Shown piece after piece: positions 46,380 through 57,620 of a stretch of 64,000 nt of DNA. This stretch comes from Purshia tridentata (taxonomy: Eukaryota; Streptophyta; Magnoliopsida; Rosales; Rosaceae): the NCBI GenBank assembly GCA_003254885.1, contig QANT01008422.1:1-64000 (forward strand), given 5' to 3'. The stretch's first letter is position 1. The number at the start of each line of letters is the position of its first letter. Below the pieces are notes generated by a model. It worked only from the letters and a program-made list of their open reading frames with translations. It was not told where the DNA came from and did not search any database. The translations under genes and the position numbers were made by a program.

Positions 46380-48955
46380 ATGCCTGCTCTCGTCAATTAC
46401 AGTGGTATGTTAATGTTTCTGGGGGTTTCTTTTATTTTTGTGTTTTTGTGGAGTTTTGATTTGGTTTGGTTTAATGGGTTGTCTTCATCTTAGTTTAGTT
46501 TTAATGGATTGGTGTTAAAAGTTTTAATTTTTATCTCTAATTCATATGGATTTATATGTCTATAGCCTTAATCAGTTGGTCCTTAATTTGTTGAAGAATG
46601 CTTAGATTCAATGGGTTCAGGTTGAAGATCATATTATGTCATATCCTTGTTGCTCTTAGTTCCATCACGCTTTTCATCCTTTGGATGGGAGCTGTTTGTT
46701 GTGTTAAAAAAGCCTATAGGTTTTCTCTTTTGTTTTTTTGTTTGGTAAAAAATTTCGCTGAGATATCCCGAGCAATAGTTTTTAGTTTCAATAGGATTGT
46801 ATAATATGTTACACTAATGATAAATTCTGTTGTATTGGATTCAATCCATGACAGAAAATATCATTTTTTAAAGATTTAACTGAGACTTAATTTTAGCTTG
46901 CAGAAATATGGCCTAAACATACTTTTGTAGTTGTATAGTAGAATCCCTTTATTGGTTGTTGTGATTTTGACTAGTTTTAACAAATTTGTGGATAGTTGTA
47001 GGCTTGTAGCTGACTTTAGTTTTTGTTTCGGGGTTTCAGGTGATGATTCTTTTTATTCAAATCCCATGGATTTGGGTTGCCTGTTGTCAATTGGCTCCCA
47101 TGTGGATGTGTATTATCCTCCTAGCAAGCGGGCTCGCATCAGTTCCCAATTCGTCTATGGAGGGAGCGAACAGGAACAAAACAAGAAACCTTCAATTGAA
47201 GTCCTTCCCGATGAATGCCTCTTTGAGATCTTTAGGCGCCTGGATGGTGGTAAAGAGAGGAGCAACTGCGCTTTCGTTTCTAAGAAGTGGCTTTTGCTCT
47301 TAAGCAGTATCCGCAAGGCTGATCTTTGCAAAAGCCCAGCTGCTGATAAGGTGAAGGAGATGCCCAGTTCATGTGACATGAAAATGAACACTGGTGATGA
47401 AGATCAAGATTTGGAAAGTAATGATCACCTCACAAGGTGTTTGGAAGGGAAGAAAGCAACAGATATAAGACTTGCGGCTATTGCTGTTGGAACCAGTGGC
47501 CTAGGGGGACTGGGCAAGCTGTCGATCCGTGGTAGCAAATCATATCGTGGAGTTACCAACCTTGGCCTATCTGCAGTTGCTCGGGGATGCCCTTCTCTCA
47601 AGGCTCTTTCTTTGTGGGATGTCTCTTCCGTCAGTGACGAAGGTCTGATTGAGATAGCTAAAGGATGCCCTTTGCTGGAGAAGCTTGATCTTTGCAAGTG
47701 CCCTTCAATTTCGAACAAAGGTTTGATTTCAATTGCAGAAAGCTGCCCAAATTTGACATCTTTGACTATTGAATCATGTTCAAAGGTTGGGAATGAGGGC
47801 TTGCAAGCTATTGGAAGGTTCTGCTCCAAGCTGCAGTCGGTATCTATCAGAGACTGTACTCTTGTTGGTGATCATGGAGTATCTAGTCTGTTATCATCAG
47901 CTTCTGTACTATCAAAGGTAAAGCTTCAGGCTTTGAACATCACAGATTTTTCTCTAGCAGTGATTGGGCATTATGGCAAAGCTGTTACCAATTTAATTCT
48001 TAGCGGTCTCCAAAATGTTAGTGAGAGAGGGTTTTGGGTCATGGGCAATGCTCAAGCTCTGCAAAATCTGGTTTCATTGACAATCACTTCCTGCCGGGGA
48101 ACTACAGATGTCAGTCTTGAAGCCATTGGCAAGGGCTGCACAAAGTTGAAGCAGATGTGCCTTCGCAAGTGTTGCTTTGTTTCTGACAATGGGCTGGTAG
48201 GTTTTTCCAAAGCTGCAGGATCACTTGAGAGCCTGCATCTGGAGGAGTGTAATAGGATTACCCAATCAGGGATTATTGCTGCCCTCTCTAACTGTGGAGC
48301 AAAGCTGAGGTCTCTTACCCTAGTCAAGTGCATGGGAATCAAGGATTTAGGTTTAGGAGCACCTATGCCCTCTCATTGCTTATCGCTTCGATCCTTGTCC
48401 ATTCGAAACTGCCCTGGGTTTGGTGGTGCTAGCCTGGCCATGGTGGTAAGGTTGTGCCCTCAGCTTCGGAATGTAGACCTGAGTGGTCTCTATGGAATGA
48501 CAGATGCTGGGATTCTCTCACTTATAGCGAGCTTAGAGAAAGGACTTGTCAAAGTGAATCTCAGTGGCTGCTTGAATTTGACAGATGAAGTAGTCGTGGC
48601 CTTGGCTAGGCTACATGGGGAAACCCTGGAGGTGTTGAATCTTGATGGGTGCAGGAAGATTACTGATGCAAGCTTGGCGGCAATTGCAGAAAACTGCTTG
48701 TTTCTTAGTGAGCTTGATGTATCGAAGAGTGCAATCACAGATGCTGGTCTTGCTGTCCTTGCTTCTGCAGAGAAGATCCATTTGCAAGTCCTCTCCATGT
48801 CTGGTTGTTCTGAAGTATCACACAAGAGCTTCTCATCCTTGAAAAAATTGGGTGAGACCCTGGTGGGGTTGAATCTCCAACATTGTACTGCAATCAACAA
48901 CAGATCAGTTGATCTGCTTGTGGAGACCTTGTGGAGATGCGATATCCTGGCTTAA
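46380..48955 (+). CDS. EBF1: EIN3-binding F-box protein (EBF1/2)
   Basis: Two exons (46380-46404 and 47040-48955) join to 1941 nt, 646 residues. The first exon is only 25 nt (MPALVNYSG), then an intron of 635 bp; the long open frame extends upstream into that intron from 46931, but that extension is not coding because MPALVNYSGDD is the conserved EBF start. PPSKRARI (about 35-42) is a nuclear-localisation-like patch. The F-box is at about 61-105 (IEVLPDECLFEIFRRL, CAFVSKKWLLLLSSI). From about 170 to the end there are leucine-rich repeats of the Cys-containing AMN1 type (CPSLKALSLWDVSSVSDEGL, CPLLEKLDLCKCPSISNKGL and so on). Role in the family: substrate receptor of an SCF E3 ligase that degrades EIN3/EIL factors and restrains ethylene signalling, in the nucleus. 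EBF1 versus EBF2 was not resolved. Confidence 0.95.
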
Positions 48956-49760
48956 TTAGGAATGAAACAGAGAAGCACATTGCAGTAGGAGTAAGATCGG
49001 GGAATCCAAGTACTCTGGTTTGAATTGTCAGATAGTAGAATCTTAAGCTCGTACACAGTCAGCTCACACAGGTTGAAACGTTCAGCATACAACATTTTTG
49101 GCCCATTAGTGGTCCTGATGGTAGCTCAGCTGCTTGGTTGTTTTCAGGGGGACTTTGGCAGATAATTTCATCTTTCTATTTTTGCAGGCTTTCTTATCAT
49201 GGGAAAGCCTGTTTCGACTTAGCCCCTCATCAATGGGAGGCTACCTCTTTCATGGCCATGGTTCCCTGAGAATACAGTCACCAAGCTCTGGTTTAAGTTT
49301 CCACTTGTGTTCGGTCCTCCTTTTGTTTTGCTGGATGTTTACCTGGTGGTGTTTTTAGCTTTGTTGTACATTCCTTAATTGGTGTGTCTGATTAAGCCTT
49401 CTTTATTTTAGTCTTATCGAAGTCTGTTGTCCGATGGTCATTTTTTTTTGTTTATTTAGGGTCTTAAGAGCACATGATTATGGAACTTGTTTCCCTTTCA
49501 TGAGCATTCCTAGTGTTTGGTTGCTTTGGGCGATACGAAGTGAAGTAGCTGGTGGTTCCTCATACTTTCAGGCTTTGGTGGTGGCAGTGATTTCAAGTCG
49601 GTGTGTTTTGACAACCTTGTTTAGGGTTGTTTTTTTTACCACCCGAAGTTCTAGTTTTGCTGGTTTGTCTTGGCTTATGAATTGTACACTGCAACTACTA
49701 GTAATGTAATTAGCTCTTTTTTCATTGTGGGATGCATTTCTCTTCTACATGAATACATAT
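48956..49760 (+). promoter_or_regulatory. Probable EBF 3' UTR, U-rich
   Basis: The roughly 800 bp after the stop are T-rich with many oligo-T stretches (for example near 49170, 49312, 49440 and 49630) and no supported coding frame. In Arabidopsis, poly-U motifs in EBF1/EBF2 3' UTRs mediate EIN2-dependent translational repression; similar control here is inference. The short plus frames at 49134-49358 and 49434-49709 lie in this UTR. Confidence 0.5.
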
Positions 49761-51616
49761 ATTGATGATTAGCTCACTATTACCTTTTGAGTAATGTTAC
49801 AAGACTAGAAGAAAGGAATGGAGCTTAAATGTTCCAATGGTTGTTGAAATAATTTCTGGTGATAGACAAAATTCTCAATTCCCCATCAACCAAGCTAATC
49901 TCGAAAGCGAGTCTTTCAATGCTGAAAAATATACTGCTGCAAAAAGAAAAGGATTCAAGTTAAAAAAATAATTTGCTCGCATTCCGCAAGGATTAATGCC
50001 TTACTCTCTAATGTCCAAGCTAAAAAAAAAAGTGAAAAATGGAAACTGAAAAGAAATGCTCATGGCCATGATGGCTGGAAGCAGTTCACAGTGGTACAAG
50101 GGTAATGATGGTAGTAAATTTTATGGGCAAGTGGTCAACCATGGTAATGGCGCTAGTATGTTTTACAGATTCTGATGGTTCTAGTATGCCCTAATAATAT
50201 CAGTTTGATACTAGTATGCTCCAATAATTTTATGGGCATGTGATGAAAGTTAGAGGCAGGGTTGGCAGGTGATGTGATGATGTTGGAAGTAATTAATACA
50301 GAAATGACATGGCAATTTGGAGATGATAAGTCTTGTGCGGTCATAGAAGCAACAGTTGAAAGGGGTACTGGTGGTTTGTTGTTTATAGCGAAGACATGGC
50401 TTTGAGGTGGTGGAATTGTCAGGATGATACAAAGACTACAAGTGCTGTGGTGAGTGGTTGAGTTGCCCAAGGTAGTGAAAGCAGCCATGTCTTCTGTTGA
50501 AATATTGAAAGCATGGTAATATATGGCTACTGGTGATTGTGTTATCAATGAATGACTATTTGTCCTATGTATATATATCTAATATGTAATACTCACTATG
50601 AGTTTTCACATTGAAAAAGCTGTTGTGCTAGGGACTGGTAGCTCACTAGTGCTGTCCTCTAACCACGTGGTTGTCTCTGTGCACAGATTCTCTTCCCTAC
50701 TTTAGAAAATTTGCCCATTTCAACCTTCTGATTCTTAAGAAAACAAAGAAAGAAATCCAAGTTCCAATTAGATGGTTGACACAATGGATTAGCAGGATGT
50801 TCTGGGTTAGGACTTAAGAGGATTTTAGTGAAAACTCTGGTCGTTTTTTGACACCACTGCAGAAAGGCATGCCTTATCGACCATATAGTGTCCTTTTGAG
50901 AGTCATGGGTGCATTTTCAAAGTACCATTCCCTTATCAACCAACATGATCACAGTACATTTTTGTGTTCTGTCAAACCACCAGATATTGAATCCACAACA
51001 TTTGTTCCTTCATGGTGATTAGCACTTACTGTAATGTGGTTAGAACTTAGAACCAGCTCCTCACAATAGATTAGTCTCATGAAGGACCCACCTCTGTGAC
51101 AGAGTTGGCAAAAGTACGGAGAAAAAAAGTAGAGTTCTATATAGAGATTGCAGATGATGATACTTCAAATCATAGGGTAATGAAGACGACATATATGTTA
51201 TTTATAGAAAAAAAGAAAGAAAAGAAAAGCAAAGGGATAATCGAACAGGTAAAGCCATGCCTTGTATGATGACAAAATAGAGGGTATGGTATTGTGCTCC
51301 AATAATTTGGAAAGAAGGCAACGAAAAGTCAATTCAGCCAGAAAAGGATGAAGAAACTTGTAACTTCTGTCATTCACACTGAAACCTAAAGTCAGATAAC
51401 TGACAGTTTGCTCCAGAAAAGCTTCAAAACCAAGCCATTCTAATTGCGACCCCATAAACTGAGATGCATTGCATTTTAGTGATCAAAGTCACATTCATCA
51501 CCAACAGTACACTAACACCATAGATAGCTTCTCATCTCTTCCTTCACGAAAATCCTCCAAAGTTTCTTTGCTAATTCTCTCTGTCACTTCGTTTCCAGTA
51601 CTCCAAGACAAGACTG
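49761..51616. other. Intergenic, no gene recognised
   Basis: A 131-residue minus frame at 50153-50548 is Thr/His/Ile-rich with no family match I recognise. The plus strand shows a small diverged duplication (CTAGTATG(C)CCTAATAAT at about 50184 and 50212). The last few hundred bases are presumably the EPFL promoter and leader. Confidence 0.5.
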
Positions 51617-52067
51617 ATGATGATGATGGCTTCTTCAAGAAAACTGTCAAATGGGGTCAAGATTACAGTCGTGCTGATGTTCATCTTTTCTCTCACATTC
51701 TTTCCTTCTATTTCAGGTAACTGAAACAAACCCATTTAAGTTGAGACATTGGTACCGCTGAAATAAATACCTTGGTTTTTGTAACTTTTCTGGGTTTTTT
51801 TTTGGTGGTTTCTTTTTTACAGCCGAGTCAATGTTGGTAAGAAATGATGATGAGCAGCACTTAAAAAAGCAAATGAAAATGGTGTTGGGTTCAAGTCCAC
51901 CTCGGTGTGTAAACAGGTGCATGAGTTGCAGACCTTGCACGGCCATTCTGGTTGTTTCTCCTCACCACAAGAATAACCTCAAGCCAACATCTCGGGGAGA
52001 TGATGATGAGAGCTATTATCTTCTCTCATGGAAATGCAGATGTAGAAATAAGTTGTTCCAACCTTGA
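51617..52067 (+). CDS. EPIDERMAL PATTERNING FACTOR-like secreted peptide (EPFL)
   Basis: Two exons (51617-51716 and 51823-52067) join to 345 nt, 114 residues; the correct frame of exon 1 differs from the longest frame there. The precursor starts with four in-frame Met codons, then ASSRKLSNGVKITVVLMFIF and SLTFFPSISG, a typical signal peptide with its cut near residue 33-36. After an acidic/basic linker the mature peptide begins near GSSPPRC. Six cysteines follow the EPFL pattern, C-x3-C-x2-C-x2-C, a variable loop (HHKNNLKPTSRGDDDESYY), then WKCRC and the end RNKLFQP. EPFL peptides are secreted ligands of ERECTA-family receptor kinases in stomatal patterning and organ growth. The subgroup (EPFL8- or EPFL7-like) is uncertain. 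The gene converges with SOS2. Confidence 0.9.
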
Positions 52068-52639
52068 ACCCAAGGAATAAACTATTATTCCCTCTGTACT
52101 TAGTAGCACCTATGATATCGAGACTCACCCCCTATTTACTCTTCATAATCTAAGTCTTGCCTACCAAGTCTTTCCATGGACTACGGTGATTCTACTGATC
52201 ATTTGCAGTTGTATTAATTTGCATAGGCTTGAAAACCTTTCATTTGCAAAGAGTTTTGGGTACCATTTCCATTTGCACAATGTATATAGCGATATAACTC
52301 GGTGGTTGACCCAACGCATATGGTACAACTACTTTCAGTTATTTATTTTCCTCGGGAAAAATTTAAATAAAGAACAAAGAAAAAAAAAAAAACTATTTCA
52401 AATTTTTGTGATTGTGCTTTGCAGTGAAGAAATCTGGTGTGGTGATATATTGGTGGTTTAAATGAACAATCTTCATGATAATACATTCTGAGAAGAGTAT
52501 CCGGTAGACAGTATAGTAGATACAAGGTCACGAGTCACTCTCAAGTCTCAACGGATACAAACCTAACAAAAAACTATTTACAAACAAGGGGGATAGCCTC
52601 CATTTGTTGGTGATTTGCATCACACCCAAGGTTTATGGA
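52068..52639. other. Convergent spacer between EPFL and SOS2 3' ends
   Basis: This 572-bp region holds both 3' untranslated ends. An A12 run lies near 52380-52392. No additional gene is seen. Confidence 0.6.
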
Positions 52640-55600
52640 TCAGCAAGTCATTGTTCTATGCAGATTGGAACTAGCCATACCCTCTTTTGGTTTCCAAATA
52701 ATATCTTCTAGTTTGGCGCAGAAATTCTTGTAAAACTGCATAAAGAACCACATGAAAGATGTGACTGATAATGATGCAGGCATGTAATCTTCAAAGAAAA
52801 ACTGTACAGAGTGAAGCAAATGAGAATCAAGAAATGCCTCTTTGAGTATTTAAGACCCACCAAAAGATCATACCGTAAGATCCAAGTAAGATAGGTAAAC
52901 ATCAAACTAAACCAGACATGAATTTGTGGTAAAATTCACTAGAAGCTAACCTTGTGATATTCAAGAGTTTCTCCAGCAGCCTTTCGAACATCCACCATGA
53001 AAAGGGATGGAGCAACTTCAAAGACCTATATTTTGATAAAAAATTATGTTAAACAGTAATTGTACTGAAATCAAGTCTTCCTTTGAATTTCAATGGCTAT
53101 GCAGACAATCTCAAAGGTTACCTCGAGGACAACTGCAAATTGTCCGGCCTTATTTGTAGATATTCCTTCAAGTCTTGTCTATGATGCAAAAAATTTGTAC
53201 ACTAAATTAGAACATGTCACAAAAGAAGAAAATGAACTAAAAGAATTTCAGGTAGCATCGACAGAGTACATATTGGCTTCCAATACACAAATGCAAGGTA
53301 ACTGAACTAATAATACTCAAACCTCAACCAAGATCATTGGTGAATGTTGGACTGCATAAGTCAAGGTGTAAAAACTTGGCCAGACCAATGATATAAAGAA
53401 AAGGCCAATATTACAAAGCATACCTTGTAATTACGTGTATGAACCTTGAGACTCATTGATTCTGCAACGGCTTCTACATTTGAAATTATAACTTTAGCTG
53501 GTTTACGGGAAACAAAACGAGTTTGCCGATTTACATAATCCTGCAACAGAAAAGAATGACCTTTGAGAGAAACAAAAAGAGTTTTCGGTTTTACATAATC
53601 CTGCAATAGAAAAGAATGACATTGAGAGAAACAAAAAGAGTTTTCCGTTTTACATAATCGTGCAAGAGAAAAGAATGAAATTTGAGAATTACCTTCTCCC
53701 TATTCCCTATGTACTTAGTAAGTATTAGCTACTATCTTCTCCCATGTTTGGATGGAAGATGTAGTAGAGTCATAAACTTTGTTTTTGGTGGCTTGTTATT
53801 GTAGGGTGAGGGTAGTTTTTTGTGGACTACTGGTCCACTTTGATTGTACTTCCCATTCTTATTAACATTATTATAATCGTTGTTTTTCCAATAAAAAAAG
53901 GAAAAAAAGAAGAGAATAATAACATACAAAGAATAAGAAAAAATTATAGTTCAAAAGTTCTAACAAAATAACAAGTAAGATTAGCCAAACAAACACTTGT
54001 GGAACTGTGAAGCAATAATTGAGCAATGGAGCTTTCTGGGAAATATGTGGCAGCAGAAGTGCTGAAGGTATAACTATACCTGTCTCCTGTCAAACAATGC
54101 TGATAGATTTAGCCCTTGGGATAGGGTAATCATCTCAAATGCATTCATTAATAAAGGACCACCTTCATTACATTCTGACCGCTCCGCTACATATTGGTCC
54201 TGTGAAATACCAACAGTTAACAGATACTTTCTTTCTTTAGTTATCAAACAGACTTTTTCCTGAAGAAAAGCTATCAAATAGACTTTGCAATGCATAAAGT
54301 ATGCCAGACAAATGGGACTCTTAAAGCCATCAGGTAATCAATTGTCATTGATTTCCTGTACCCTAGTAATCTATAATCAAATATACAACAGAGATTTCTG
54401 TAATTTGCATTAGAAAATTTCTTGAAGAAAAAGAGTAGCACAAAAGAAACACCAACCAACCTCAATATCTTCAAACACTGCACGAACATCATCAAAACTT
54501 ACTTCCTCATCTTCCCTATGTTTGACAGGCACATAATTTTTTCTAAACCATGGATCCTTTCTGATTCCTTCGATTTGAATACGCTGCAACACATGAACCA
54601 GTTAAAGAAACCAAAGGAACACATACTTCATGGCCATGCTATGATTTCCAACAAATATAGAATAAATTTGATAAAATACTTGTACAATCATTCTGAATTT
54701 GATTAAGAAAACTATGATGTAAAGTTATTTATAAATAGCTTTAAATCAGTTGGCATAGAAATTACTAATATCTGCATATAGTGAAATACTGAAATAAAAT
54801 ACTCACGGTTTTAGGATTGGGATCAAGTATCTTATGTATCAATGAATTTGCCCCAGTTGAAAACCATAATGGACAGGAAAAATCTGCTGCATTAATCTAC
54901 AGATGAGCCAGAACAGTCAGAAGCTCCTACACACTTGTACAGTATTAAATGCTCTAATGATGTAGAAGCATTCCAGAGAGAAAAATTGGAGTGACATAAA
55001 ATGAGGAGAAAAGAAGAGAGAGGGGGGGGGGGGGGGGGGGNNNNNNNNNNNNNGGGGTTGCGAGCATACCTTTCTATACAGTGTAGGAAGGTTTGTCTCA
55101 TCAAATGGGAGGTAACCGGCCATTAGAACGTACAGGATGACCCCACATGACCAAACATCAGCAGCTGCACCATCATAACCCTGGTTCCCTAGCACCTGTT
55201 AGGGGATGGTAAAATAACACATTCAGCATAAGATTTCTCTCCGACTCACAGACCCACACACAGAAATGCACACACATTCTCACATTTAAAAGGAAACAAT
55301 TCGTCTTCAAGAGTGAATGGCTTAATGTTAACGGAACACATACAACTTGTTCGAGAGAACAAGGATGGATGCCGCATAACCTATCATGATAACATGAATG
55401 AAAAAGAAACTTGACATTTACTCTGTGAATTACCAATCTATTTGCAGTAAATACATCAGCTAGAGAGATAACCACTAAGAAAATTGAGATTAAGAAGGAT
55501 AAATATGTATATGTTCCATGAAGCACATAAATTTGGTGAAACAAGTTCGCGAAGAAGGCAGCACAGATATTGTGTGAAACATCCAATGAATTTTCTCCCC

Positions 55601-57044
55601 TAACTACCCTCCTTCAACTACTTACGGCAGGGTATTCAGACAATCTCCTCACCTATTCTTCTCCCCTCACCACCCCCCTTCCCCAAACTTAATTTCTCTT
55701 CTCCCATATGACTTCTAATATAATTATTGTTTCTTGGACACAATTCCAAGTGACATGATATCTATCTCATCAATTGGCTGTGTGTGAATGCAGCAGTAAA
55801 GTGCATAGAACATGTACCTCTGGTGCAACATAGTTTGGGGTTCCACATGTGGTGTGAAGAAGACCCACCCCCTGCTCAAGGATATAGGCAAAACAGGGGT
55901 GAGACAAGCATATGCATAAAAGTAAAAATTCTCAAGCTTTATTGACTGCAAACAGAATGAGACCATGCTTACTTGCTGGGGCAATGCACTTAATCCAAAA
56001 TCAGAAACCTTCAAATTTCCGTAAGAATCAAGAAGAAGATTTTCGGGCTGTAATCGTATATATAGAAATGTACATTACAAGGAAAAGAAGAATAACTTAT
56101 CAGGACCAGAGAACTTTGAATGTAAAAATCAGAAAAGCAAGTAGATATTAGTCACACACGGAATTTTGATTTGCACCTTCAGGTCTCTGTGGTACACACC
56201 CTTACTGTGACAATGGGCAACTGCATCTATAAGCTGTTGAAAGTATTTCCGTGATTCATTTTCAGGAAGTTTTCCTTGGTGAACCTGCAGAATCAAAATT
56301 AAAGTGTTATTTGTTGGAGTAAAAGGTTATGCATAAAACGAGTCAACTAGAGGAACACGTATATGATCTAGTTATATGATGTTCCCAGTTAAAGAAGAAA
56401 GCCCACAATTTTATCAAACAATTCTCCTCCAGTTACAAACTCGAGCACTATATATATCTTCGTTCGGCCAGCCAAAACCTAGAATTCGGAAGGGAGAATG
56501 CAAAGAAAGACACAGGGGAGTTATTCATAATATTAACAGAAAAAGTCCTCAAAGTAATGAGGGATATCTTCTGGACAGCCTAAGCATACCTCATGCAACC
56601 TTACTATATTAGGATGCCTGACAATCTTCATTATAGATATCTCTCTTTTAATCTGAAACAGAACTCAAGTTAGTTAGTCATTTAGTCAAAGTAGAAGCAA
56701 TCCAGAATGAAACCCATAAACATCTCAATTACCCGACATAAGTTCCTAGTTATCAAGCAGATTTGAGTGTGTAGCGAAAATATTATCAACTAAAATCATT
56801 AACATAACGAACTAGACATGCATGTAGCGCATGTGTGAAATTGTGTGTGGGATTTAAGAAAGGAAGAGAAAGTGAATACCTGATCAACCATTCTGTTCTT
56901 CAGAATGGTGCTTTTGGCCAAAATCTTCATGGCCACACTCTCGCCGGTCTCGGTGTTCCTGGCAAACTTAACCTTGGCGAATGTTCCTTCGCCGACGGTT
57001 CGCCCCACCTCATACTTCCCTACCTTTCTTGATACCTTCTTCAT
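52640..57044 (-). CDS. SOS2: CBL-interacting kinase SOS2/CIPK24
   Basis: Fourteen exons (57044-56880, 56652-56590, 56478-56407, 56284-56177, 56047-55973, 55871-55818, 55195-55070, 54896-54807, 54583-54461, 54199-54080, 53540-53424, 53178-53122, 53025-52951, 52735-52640) join to 1341 nt, 446 residues, the same length as Arabidopsis SOS2. Visible: [20 protein letters not shown] glycine loop, ATP lysine K40, HRDLKPEN (D134), DFG (152-154), activation loop with T168 and APE (177-179). The NAF/FISL autoinhibitory motif is at about 309-330 ([19 protein letters not shown]), followed by the PP2C-interaction region ([14 protein letters not shown]). Role: with CBL4/SOS3 it phosphorylates the Na+/H+ antiporter SOS1 at the plasma membrane in salt tolerance. 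The start is the ATG giving [11 protein letters not shown]; the frame continuing upstream has no ATG. Intron 7 holds a poly-G tract with 13 Ns. The exon 11 acceptor is triplicated. The C-terminal tail (..[14 protein letters not shown]) diverges. Confidence 0.96.
53540..53719 (-). repeat. Triplicated intron 10/exon 11 junction in SOS2
   Basis: On the minus strand, a unit of 59-60 bp beginning GATTATGTAAA and ending TCATTCTTTTCT(G/A)TTGCA occurs three times in tandem: GATTATG starts at 53540 (the real exon 11), 53600 and 53659. The first two are each preceded by TTGCAG; the third by TTGCAC, so it lacks the acceptor AG. The copies are about 90% alike. Confidence 0.92.
55022..55057 (+). repeat. 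Poly-G tract with assembly gap in SOS2 intron 7
   Basis: A run of 19 Gs is followed by 13 Ns (55041-55053) and four more Gs. It lies in intron 7, 13 bases past the exon 7 splice donor (minus strand). True length is unknown. Confidence 0.9.
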
Positions 57045-57620
57045 CCTTGTCTCTCTAAGCTCATCTCTCACAAACTCTTCGATTGACAAAAATTAAAATT
57101 TTTAGCGAAAGAAAACTTCAATTTCTAGAACGTTATTTAAAAGTAAATTCAATTACACCAAATTGTATCACTACAATAGATTAACAAAATTAATCAAAGT
57201 TCATTGATTGAAGGTTGTACGGTACGGAAGCATATAAACCGTAAGGCATTGTTTGGCTGCTGAGAGAACAGTGAGGGATCATAAAGCACAAAGCTAGAAA
57301 ATTGTGGAATTCACGAGGCTGGGATTCTCAGCAACCAAATGGACTACAAATCGGGAGGTGGAGAATCCGAGAGAGAGAGAGAGCACAATTGGAAGGACGA
57401 ATGCGAACATTTTGGGAAATATTCCGGCAGGATTCTTACCGGAGAACGATAATATTCGGGAGGAGAGTCGCCGGAGAGTGAAGGCATATAGGTTATCGAA
57501 GCTCTAGAAGCCGGAATTGAGCTGCCTCGGATCGCCCCGGACAGGTAGAGCGGCTCGGAGAGAGGAGGAGAGATGAGAAATGAGTCCGAATTTAACACTG
57601 ATGGTGAAAATGGCTTCGGA
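57045..57620 (-). promoter_or_regulatory. 5' leader and promoter region of SOS2
   Basis: From the start codon to about 57600 the minus strand is CT-rich in its distal part, with a (CT)n run at about 57376-57390, as in plant leaders. A minus frame at 57344-57598 is Ser/Pro-rich low complexity with no domain and is taken as leader. Confidence 0.45.

Noticed and set aside
46931-47039. N-terminal extension of the EBF frame starting MYSRIPLLVVV
   Set aside because: Lies in the intron; the conserved EBF start MPALVNYSGDD is formed by splicing from 46404 to 47040.
47155-48900. Antisense open frames of 78-136 residues under EBF
   Set aside because: Shadows of the leucine-rich coding sequence; no domain and no splice sites.
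50153-50548. 131-residue minus-strand frame
   Set aside because: No recognisable family, no signal or transmembrane pattern, no splice context; composition fits chance opening in spacer.
51469-51720. 83-residue frame ending HILSFYFR upstream of EPFL
   Set aside because: Wrong frame; the signal peptide ASSRKLSNGVKITVVLMFIF lies in another frame and splices cleanly to the cysteine domain.
57045-57089. Extended kinase start MSIEEFVRDELRETR
   Set aside because: The first codon is TTG, not ATG. The ATG at 57044 gives the family-like start [12 protein letters not shown] and a total of 446 residues, as in SOS2.
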